From: a virus
Reading direction: 5' to 3' (one strand)
Virus record (IMG/VR): IMGVR_UViG_3300043425_000310
Span: 1-25,350 of that record
Length of the DNA: 25,350 nt
Made by a program: the position numbers and the translations under genes. Of this stretch, positions 7,494 through 14,212 are shown in pieces. Each line of letters starts with the position of its first letter. Positions within the stretch are counted from its first letter, which is position 1. Below the pieces are notes generated by a model. That model made no database searches. It saw nothing but the letters and a program-made list of their open reading frames with translations, and was not told where the DNA came from.

Positions 7494-7522
7494 ATATTAG
7501 CAAAAAACCCTAGTCTTTGCAA
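7494..7522 (-). promoter_or_regulatory. Candidate promoter for the replication operon, embedded in the upstream terminator
   Basis: On the minus strand TTGCAA (7522-7517, 4/6 match to -35) is spaced 17 nt from TAATAT (7499-7494). The -35 falls in the loop of the terminator hairpin, and the -10 follows its T-run. Transcription would begin about 20 nt before the polymerase ATG, leaving room for AAAAGGA. The 10-mer TAATATAAAT (7499-7490) is identical to one in the helicase promoter. Confidence 0.5.
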
Positions 7523-7529
7523 CTAGGGT
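7507..7529 (-). terminator. Rho-independent terminator ending the structural operon
   Basis: An 8-bp perfect stem is formed by ACCCTAGT (7507-7514) and ACTAGGGT (7522-7529) with a 7-nt loop. On the minus strand it is followed by a run of Ts (7507-7502), the classical form. It lies just after the stop of the CPEC-containing hypothetical gene and separates the structural block from the replication block. Confidence 0.88.
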
Positions 7530-7535
7530 GTCTTG

Positions 7536-8006
7536 TTAGGGAATTATCTCTATTTTATAAATGTCCGCAATTAGGTCATCGTTCTTAGACGCTTCTTCAA
7601 GCAACCTTTGAGCGACATTTGTTAGGTAGCGTGCGCCGTTGTCATCGTACTTATATAACGCATCTAGCACGGCTCCAGGCTCTTCCGAGACTTGAGCCCA
7701 GTGACGATACTTTTCAGGAAATACTAGCTCGGCTTCTTCGGATGGATCGCATTCCGGGCATGGAATTGCTTTTTTATTTAACTTGTCAAAAGCTATTTCA
7801 CTTAATCCGTAGCGCTTAACTAAGGCGCAAGCTGCTCCATGGAATACTAAAGAAACGCCAATACGTGACAGTATGTAGGAACCGCTGTCAGTCCTATATA
7901 GCTCGAATTCAATCCATCTAATTGAGTCGCCACGTTTAGATGTAGATTTCCCTAAAAGCGAGCCACTAAACTGAAGGGTTCTAGCCCCATCTCGCACTTC
8001 TAACAT
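7536..8006 (-). CDS. Hypothetical protein with CPEC (possible zinc-binding) motif
   Basis: I do not recognise a function for this 156-aa protein. The N-terminal half is beta-rich (LQFSGSLLG, then IRWIEFELYRT, SYILSRIGVSLVFHGAAC). C83-P-E-C86, together with H56 and C60 upstream, could form a zinc site. The C-terminal third is helical and acidic. No signal peptide or membrane segment is seen. It starts right at the stop of the preceding 51-aa gene (TAA then ATG) and has no clear Shine-Dalgarno, so coupled translation is likely. It is the last gene of the long block that encodes the virion, but its sequence does not look structural. A small regulatory or accessory protein is as likely as a virion part. 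Confidence 0.75.
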   Translation of the reverse strand: MLEVRDGARTLQFSGSLLGKSTSKRGDSIRWIEFELYRTDSGSYILSRIGVSLVFHGAACALVKRYGLSEIAFDKLNKKAIPCPECDPSEEAELVFPEKYRHWAQVSEEPGAVLDALYKYDDNGARYLTNVAQRLLEEASKNDDLIADIYKIEIIP

Positions 8007-8162
8007 TTATTGACCATCCGATGAGGGTGTAGATGAAGACGGATTCGCATTAGATTGTAGTGATATAACGGTTGCTCGTAAAATTGCGATAACCTGAGCT
8101 TGATCGGCAATAATAGCCTTAAACTCATTGATAACTGAGTTTATGTCAACCTGATTTTCCAT
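8007..8162 (-). CDS. Small 51-aa helical protein downstream of the fiber gene
   Basis: An ATG at 8162 opens a 51-codon frame ending in TAA at 8007, which abuts the ATG of the next gene. The start has AAAGG upstream, inside the end of the fiber gene, whose stop is only 3 nt away. Residues 1-36 (MENQVDINSVINEFKA, then IIADQAQVIAILRATV) form an amphipathic, possibly coiled-coil helix with regular I/V/L spacing. Residues 37-51 are Ser/Pro-rich and probably flexible. Tight spacing on both sides and the ribosome binding site favour a real gene. No function is recognised. Its position suggests a fiber-associated or tail-assembly role, or a single-helix regulator. Confidence 0.62.
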   Translation of the reverse strand: MENQVDINSVINEFKAIIADQAQVIAILRATVISLQSNANPSSSTPSSDGQ

Positions 8163-8165
8163 TAC

Positions 8166-10859
8166 TTACCTTTGCTTCAGTTCGTCAATTTGTCTATATA
8201 GGTCTTGAATAAGTGCTAGCATGCTAGGCACCATCATCTTTTCATTCCAGTTTTCTGGAACATTGTCTTCATTATAGTCTACCGCGGCTCCGTAGAACTG
8301 CTCTACTTCTTCAGCAATAAAACCAGGGACTAGACTATCGTACCTAGAGTCTTCAGGATTACTTAAGTAGTCAGTATTGTACTTAAAAGCACGTACAGGC
8401 AAGTCTAATAAAAGCTTAGGGTTTAGCTCTTCAACAGAATCTATATCCACGACAGTGTTTTTATATCTACCACTAGAGGAAACAAACCTCAGCAGGGAGT
8501 CACCGCTGGTTGGTTGACGAACGTTCGCGGCCGAGGTTGTGGTACCAGAGATAGGTGCTACACCACCAGTTCCGGTGATCACAGTACCGACGCCCCATAT
8601 TGCAAAAGAAGGAGCTGCAATACGTCCATATGCATCAATTCGATTTTGAACATATAGACCAGTGGTACCATTAATGACTACCGCGCCTTGAATATCTATT
8701 AAATCGGAAAGAGCATCGCCCATGGTTATGTAGCTGGCGCTTAGGTTCATTTGAGTGTTGGCCCAGAGATCAAGATATCCACCGCCACTTCTCCAAGCAG
8801 CCAGCCCCGCTACGTTATTTGGACCTCTAATAATGGAGGCATCCGCCTCGAAAAACACGTTGCTACTGTATGGATCTCCGATGGTCCCTAGCCCAAACAT
8901 AGCGCCATATCCCCACGTGCTGTCGTATGTTCCGGTTAAATACGCTGCTACAGTTCCGTTAACTTTTACGGAGAGACTGTTATCGGCCGCACTTAGAATA
9001 ACTGCGGTGTTTCCGGTGGATGTTTGAATAGTAAAGCCAGTCATTGTTCCGGCTTGTAGTCGGTCTGTGGTGATGCTATTTGACTCGATATGCCCAGCGT
9101 TGATGGCAAGAGCCTGAATTAGTCCGCCAGTAATAGTATTACCAATAATTGAATCGGATGCAGTAATAGAGCCGTCTACAATGTTTGCTCCATTCAAAAC
9201 CTTACCGATAACGTCAGTATCAACTAGGGGCTTAATTATGGCCGATGTTTGAGTGGAAGGATCACTAGAATTGCCATTTTTATCGACTGCAACAAGTTTA
9301 AAGTAGTAAGTTGCGTTGTAGGTAAGATTGGAAATTGCAGCGGGGGCGTTTTTAGAATAAATTTTTGCTAGCAAGGTGCTAGAGCTAGGGGTAAATCCGC
9401 TAGTAGTTGATCCATGCACCTCTAAAAAGTTGATTAGCTCTAAAGGAACTGTAGCGCCGTTATAGTCTTTCCCATCCCAGCTAACTAAAACTACTCCAAG
9501 CCTAGGTGTAGGAATTGTAGGGGCCGACGGTTTTTCGACGCTAAGTGCGGCCAATCCAGTAACAATTGTCCCGTCAAGTCCAGTAGATTCGTTCCCAAAT
9601 GAATCATAGGCGGTTACTCGGAAGTAATATTGCTTATTTGGATCTAAGCCAGTTATTGTTTCAGAAGTGTCTCGTCCATTTAAATCTCTAGTGTCACGCC
9701 AGTTGCTGTAGCCAGTCTCGCTTATCCTAATTTTATATCCGAGTAAATCATCTAAAGTATTACCATTAGCAGATGTTGTTGGCGCAGTCCAAGATAGATC
9801 AACCCTAGACCTAGCACCGCCGTCGGTACCTCGGTTATACCCACTTGTAACTAAAGTAAGGTTTGTAGGCGGGCTTGGTGCAGAACCGTCATTTGTCAAC
9901 CCCTCTACTTGGCTACTTTGGTACCTCAGCCCATTCCAATAATAGACCTTATCTTTATTTGCAGTATCAAACCAAGTTGATCCAACTCGGACATATTTCT
10001 GTGCAACTGAATAAATATATGTACCCGAACTAGCAGTAGCAGACGAAATAGCTGCCGATAGAGGAGTATCAAAATCGTAGCTGATGGTAGTGGAAGTTAC
10101 AGACTTCACCTTAAACAAGCCATCTACGCCTCGATATGCTTCAGGAAGATCATTGACATCAATAATGTCATCAGCTGTGTAGTGGTGCGAAGTTCCCGAG
10201 ATGGTTAGGGTGGCAGTAGTTGTTGTAGCTGAGTGCGAAGCAATCAACGCTCTAGTTGCTAGAGAGTATCTAGGACCATTTGCCGTAATACTGCTTCCAT
10301 GCGAGAACAGGTATGTATGGGTAACGGTGCCAAAAACATCTCCAGAGATTGGCAATGGCACGTATACCTGATTACCATTAAATTTTAGGCTTTCGCGTGT
10401 ATTAGTGGAGCTCAGCGACCAACTTGGAGTTCCGTGAGCGCGACATGTGTAGTAGGGATTACTAGGGTTAGTATTTTTGAAGTATGTTCTGCCAACGGTA
10501 ACAATCGGAGCTGCAGATCTACCTAGCGCAGAGATAGATACAAAGTCCCCCTTCTCAGCGGAAGACCCTGATACTGACTCAATACCGTTGGTATTGTACA
10601 TCAGGACCTCAAACCTATCTCCAGCTACTACGTTTGATGGGTGGAAGTAGGCTCGTTGTACTCGAGTCCATGGGTTCGGTAGGGTAGGAGAGTATACAGA
10701 GCCGGCTGGTTCGTTACCGCCAACTTCTTCATTAGAAGAGACTTCTTCCGTGGTGCTGGTGACTCCATAGGCTGTCTTCTTAAACTCTACAGTTCTGATC
10801 CTTTTATCCATATTGGATATGAGGCTGGTCAGCTTTTTACGTCTACGTCTAATTCCCAT
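8166..10859 (-). CDS. Tail fiber / minor tail protein with fibronectin III domains and S74 chaperone domain
   Basis: This 897-aa virion protein probably forms the host-contacting tip. Residues 1-30 are strongly basic (MGIRRRRKKL). Residues about 205-285 hold a beta module also seen in other virion proteins here. Two fibronectin type III-like domains lie at about 328-435 and 442-543. Residues 555-610 carry the repeated IVDGSIT, IIGNTITGG, ITTDRLQAG pattern of phage tail proteins. Residues about 795-897 match the peptidase S74 intramolecular chaperone: SSGRYKNTV, LLDLPVRAFKY, PGFIAEEV, and a terminal coiled coil (MLALIQDLYRQIDELKQR). Such domains trimerise the fiber and often cut themselves off at a Ser near the domain start, here S794-S796. 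The gene follows the tail-tip gene by 2 nt. Confidence 0.87.
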   Translation of the reverse strand: MGIRRRRKKLTSLISNMDKRIRTVEFKKTAYGVTSTTEEVSSNEEVGGNEPAGSVYSPTLPNPWTRVQRAYFHPSNVVAGDRFEVLMYNTNGIESVSGSSAEKGDFVSISALGRSAAPIVTVGRTYFKNTNPSNPYYTCRAHGTPSWSLSSTNTRESLKFNGNQVYVPLPISGDVFGTVTHTYLFSHGSSITANGPRYSLATRALIASHSATTTTATLTISGTSHHYTADDIIDVNDLPEAYRGVDGLFKVKSVTSTTISYDFDTPLSAAISSATASSGTYIYSVAQKYVRVGSTWFDTANKDKVYYWNGLRYQSSQVEGLTNDGSAPSPPTNLTLVTSGYNRGTDGGARSRVDLSWTAPTTSANGNTLDDLLGYKIRISETGYSNWRDTRDLNGRDTSETITGLDPNKQYYFRVTAYDSFGNESTGLDGTIVTGLAALSVEKPSAPTIPTPRLGVVLVSWDGKDYNGATVPLELINFLEVHGSTTSGFTPSSSTLLAKIYSKNAPAAISNLTYNATYYFKLVAVDKNGNSSDPSTQTSAIIKPLVDTDVIGKVLNGANIVDGSITASDSIIGNTITGGLIQALAINAGHIESNSITTDRLQAGTMTGFTIQTSTGNTAVILSAADNSLSVKVNGTVAAYLTGTYDSTWGYGAMFGLGTIGDPYSSNVFFEADASIIRGPNNVAGLAAWRSGGGYLDLWANTQMNLSASYITMGDALSDLIDIQGAVVINGTTGLYVQNRIDAYGRIAAPSFAIWGVGTVITGTGGVAPISGTTTSAANVRQPTSGDSLLRFVSSSGRYKNTVVDIDSVEELNPKLLLDLPVRAFKYNTDYLSNPEDSRYDSLVPGFIAEEVEQFYGAAVDYNEDNVPENWNEKMMVPSMLALIQDLYRQIDELKQR

Positions 10860-10861
10860 GA

Positions 10862-13192
10862 TTACGAGGCCCTTGTCTTTACATACTGAGTTACGTAAGT
10901 AGTCCCATTAACTTTTAGCTTAAATTCGTATTTAGTACCAGCTGATAGACCAGTTGCTGAATAAGTTGCATCAAGAATGTCGTCAGCATCAAGGGTCCAT
11001 GTCGTCAGCTGAGTAGAGCCCCTAAATAGAGCAATAGTGGTAGAGCTATCTGTTCTTTCAGTGTCAAATTTAACAGCAAAAGTAATGCTTGTAGTGTTGA
11101 TGATTGTCGGATCTAAATCAATCAAAGTGGCACCAGCAGAATCAATTTCAGTCTCAGTTACTAGGGTCAAAGTAACTTCCTCCGGGACGCTAGGGCTTTC
11201 TGGTACAGACACCTCAAACGCATCAATCTTACGAAGCAAGACACCAGCTCTATCTGCCTGCGAGCTCCCGGGCTCTAGTTCGCTTTGAATTCTTAGTTGC
11301 ACAAAATCATCATTAATAATGATTGAACACCAGTCTCCTGGTTTGTATGTTCCTAGCGTTGGTCGGAGGGATCCGTCTACAGTAATAGAGAAACTCGAAA
11401 TCGGAGGTACTGACTCCGAGAGCATACGAGTCGCATACTCGTCGTAAAGTATTGACTCTTCGCTAATATTGTCAATCTTTTCTACTTGATCAAGTAGAGG
11501 CCACCCACGATCTAAATAGTCAAAGTTTGATTCAGCCGCATAGGGCAGTGAAGCATTAGAGTTACCAGTGTCGTCATCACCCTGAACCCAGAAGCGTGTA
11601 GCCGCGTCTTCTGCCGATTCAACCATGCTAGCAGCTAGGATGTTTCCAGGGTGCTCAAATACAATCTTGTCCGCATTAAACGCGGATAGGGGAGCGTATT
11701 TACCAGCAGGAAGCTTAGAGTTTGGGAGCGCGTTTTTATATTCTCTTAAAGAGTCAGGCTCCATAGGCAGGAAGACAAAAGTTCTGGTGAATGAGTTTGT
11801 ATTCGCATCGTATGCGCAGTCAATTCGATACTCAAAGCCACCCGGCTTGTTTGAATATTCCTCTAGAATCTCTCCGACATACTTAAGTTCGAAACCCCTA
11901 AATGGGTGATTATCTCTAGGAGATTGAACACTGAGCCCACCAGTAGAGTAATCCAACTGAAGTCCCGAGTTCTGAGAATACTCGCCGTAAGATCCATACC
12001 TAATTTCTGCCTTACGTTCCACGGTGGCGTCTTCCGCAGGCTCGCTAGTTGCGATAGCTACAGTAACTTCAGTCTGAAAGGTTAGAGTTGTGCTGGTAGT
12101 TCCAGTCACTACATGGGTACCGTCTATTAGGTTAGTAAGTCCGCTTACCTCTACAACATCATCCACATTAAATGAGTGCGAAGATGTAGTAGTCACCGTG
12201 ACAACACCAGTAGCGGCTCTTGAGTATTGAGATATGGCCGACTCGTTTGATGTCAATGAAGTCGTGGAGATATCGTTACCAGTGCTGGTAAATGTTATGG
12301 TGTTCTCATTTGGAACATCTAGCACCACATGGCGACCATCTAGAGCCGTGTCACTATTTCTGACAGTAAACCCTTGTCCGGCAATCAAGTAGTGGGGCTT
12401 GGCAAAAACCGCGGTAGCGACATTAGATGTTCTAGATACCGTAGTAATAATTTGCGCGAATACCTGAGAGGGCTCTATCTCAGAATTTCCAAAGATAGGT
12501 CCATAAAAATCCAGCTCTAATGCATCGAGCAAATCACGTGCATATTGGTACGTATCTTGTCTTACATAGACAGCTGTACTTGTGTCCTGCCTAGCTACCC
12601 CTTGAACAGAAATAAGACCATTACCGTCTTTTTGAGCAGTGAAGTAAGCAACGCTAGTAGTGGGTGCAGGATCATCAGTGATGTAGTAGTAGCCGTTGTA
12701 CTTCTGATTGTTTTCTGAACCAAACACCAATTGAATTGGCATATTAGCTTCAAAATCAAATGTTTCGTTATCTTGCAGCTCTAGCTTGCCGATGCCGTTA
12801 GTGTCTAGGGTAACTGTAGCGTTGTAGCCATTGTCAAAGGTCTTCCATGCAACGCGGTGATACAGGTAGCTAGGGAACTCGTTACCACTAATGTTCAAAA
12901 CTTTATTTTTGATGTCATATGATCTAGACCAAATGATTCCGCCCCACACACACTGGTTATTACGAACAATGTATAGAGCTGTTTTACCTGGAACAGTGTT
13001 CTCGTATAGGCTCAGGTTGTAGGTTTCAGGGCTTACTGGAATGTCACCTGTAAAAGGCCCTGCCTCGCGAATTGATCGACCATAAGATACCCCGCTTAGC
13101 GGAATTTCTGCTAGTAGCTCGTTAGTAACAAGGTCGCAAACGAAATAGCGATAATTAGCCGAGAGTGTCGGTTGTGTAGTTAAAGTCGCCAT
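10862..13192 (-). CDS. Minor tail protein, probable tail-tip hub (Gp37-like)
   Basis: This 776-aa protein sits directly after the Dit-like protein, where siphoviruses encode the tail-tip hub. The N-terminus (YRYFVCDLVTNELLAEIPL, then VSYGRSIREAG) and VWGGIIWSRSYD near residue 82 are typical of the ReqiPepy6 Gp37-like minor tail family, in which the first domain resembles the T4 gp27 ring. Residues about 250-305 and 326-392 hold two copies of a beta module, with a more distant third at about 124-185, inserted into the hub fold. A fibronectin-like domain lies at about 672-776. It has its own probable promoter in the 39-nt gap upstream. A weak GAAAG precedes the ATG. The hub role is inferred from position and N-terminal resemblance. 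Confidence 0.7.
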   Translation of the reverse strand: MATLTTQPTLSANYRYFVCDLVTNELLAEIPLSGVSYGRSIREAGPFTGDIPVSPETYNLSLYENTVPGKTALYIVRNNQCVWGGIIWSRSYDIKNKVLNISGNEFPSYLYHRVAWKTFDNGYNATVTLDTNGIGKLELQDNETFDFEANMPIQLVFGSENNQKYNGYYYITDDPAPTTSVAYFTAQKDGNGLISVQGVARQDTSTAVYVRQDTYQYARDLLDALELDFYGPIFGNSEIEPSQVFAQIITTVSRTSNVATAVFAKPHYLIAGQGFTVRNSDTALDGRHVVLDVPNENTITFTSTGNDISTTSLTSNESAISQYSRAATGVVTVTTTSSHSFNVDDVVEVSGLTNLIDGTHVVTGTTSTTLTFQTEVTVAIATSEPAEDATVERKAEIRYGSYGEYSQNSGLQLDYSTGGLSVQSPRDNHPFRGFELKYVGEILEEYSNKPGGFEYRIDCAYDANTNSFTRTFVFLPMEPDSLREYKNALPNSKLPAGKYAPLSAFNADKIVFEHPGNILAASMVESAEDAATRFWVQGDDDTGNSNASLPYAAESNFDYLDRGWPLLDQVEKIDNISEESILYDEYATRMLSESVPPISSFSITVDGSLRPTLGTYKPGDWCSIIINDDFVQLRIQSELEPGSSQADRAGVLLRKIDAFEVSVPESPSVPEEVTLTLVTETEIDSAGATLIDLDPTIINTTSITFAVKFDTERTDSSTTIALFRGSTQLTTWTLDADDILDATYSATGLSAGTKYEFKLKVNGTTYVTQYVKTRAS

Positions 13193-13222
13193 TACTGTAC
13201 TTTCGTCGTTGTCTTTAGATAA

Positions 13223-13231
13223 ATTATAACA
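13223..13231 (-). promoter_or_regulatory. Extended -10 promoter upstream of the tail-tip gene
   Basis: The minus strand reads TGTTATAAT (13231-13223), a perfect -10 with the TGn extension, directly after the stop of the Dit-like gene and about 30 nt before the next ATG. No good -35 lies 17 nt upstream, which extended -10 promoters can tolerate. It may boost tail-tip and fiber expression. Confidence 0.45.
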
Positions 13232-14212
13232 CTAGCCAATCCAGCCAGATCTGAAAGATACGGTACAGGTACCTCCAGAGGCTGTGAAGGTGATTGTATT
13301 GCTTGCCTTAGAGCTTGGCTCTAATCTGATCCAGTCGCTGAGAGTAGAGATATAACTTCTCGCATTTACAACGGTGCTTCCAGTTACTAGAACCACTTCT
13401 CTATTCAGCGAATCAATCTCTAGAGTAGATCCGCTTGGGATAGCAGTAACTACTGTTATGGTCTCAGAGATGTCAGTAACGCTCGAGTCAGAGTAGTTGA
13501 TGGCATTAACTATGGTTGCTCCAGCATTAACTGGACCAGCTATAGCTAGGACAGTTGGAACTTTATATGTCCCCGAGTTTGTACATGTAGTATTTCCATT
13601 GGCTGAGATAGTTTTTTCCCTGTAACCATCCACAATAGTCTCGCCTGAACCAGCTTGGCTAGAAGTGTAAAGATACTCGTATTTGATTGGGTCAGCAGCT
13701 TTAAGACCAATAGAAAAATCAGTCCGACCTCTAGCCTTCATGGTGGCAATTTCTGGCCTACCGCTAAGTCTGACAAAAGCAGTTTTAATTACTGGGGATT
13801 CCTTAACTACCAAGTCCGCGCCAGCGTATACCAAGTCAATAGCATTAAATAGTTTTTGTCTGGCAGCCTCAACTTGGGAAGGATCCTGAGTAAGGAACGA
13901 GCCATTCAGGGTCATGAGCCTAGCAGTGTAGCGACCCTTAGCATCATAGGAACCGTCTCCCCATCCTCGAGGAAGGTCTGGAAGCTCTGGTTCTGGTAGA
14001 TTCCACCAACCCTCGATATCCGTACATACCCAGATAACATCGCTATCGTCAATAGTATTGAGCGTTAGGTCACCAATAGAAATGTCGGCCTGAAGTTTTA
14101 GTCCCGAGATGTGCGGAGCGGGTAGGTTAGATAGTGCCTTGTTTACTAACTTATTCTCATCCGCCTGAGTAGCTGGATTTATATTTGCACTAGGGTCATA
14201 ATATGTTGGCAT
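13232..14212 (-). CDS. Distal tail (Dit-like) minor tail protein
   Basis: This 326-aa protein is encoded immediately after the tape measure, its start overlapping the tape measure stop by one base (TAATG). That is the usual place for Dit, the ring that joins the tail tube to the tip. The sequence fits: a strand-rich N-terminus followed by WGDGSYDAKGRYTARLMTLNG, a segment around residues 85-105 that in this family runs into the sheet bearing the ring contacts. AARQKLFNAID then gives the helix, and KARGRTDFSIGLKAADP follows as a strand pair. The C-terminal 120 residues form a beta-sandwich (GTYKVPTVLAIAGP, then RSYISTLSDWIRLEP). No host-binding motif is evident. The assignment rests on order and family-like patterns. 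Confidence 0.75.
   Translation of the reverse strand: MPTYYDPSANINPATQADENKLVNKALSNLPAPHISGLKLQADISIGDLTLNTIDDSDVIWVCTDIEGWWNLPEPELPDLPRGWGDGSYDAKGRYTARLMTLNGSFLTQDPSQVEAARQKLFNAIDLVYAGADLVVKESPVIKTAFVRLSGRPEIATMKARGRTDFSIGLKAADPIKYEYLYTSSQAGSGETIVDGYREKTISANGNTTCTNSGTYKVPTVLAIAGPVNAGATIVNAINYSDSSVTDISETITVVTAIPSGSTLEIDSLNREVVLVTGSTVVNARSYISTLSDWIRLEPSSKASNTITFTASGGTCTVSFRSGWIG

Noticed and set aside
7469-7522. N-terminal extension of the polymerase (18 codons from 7522)
   Set aside because: It translates through the terminator stem and the promoter-like T-run and has no ribosome binding site; ATG 7468 with AAAAGGA is better.
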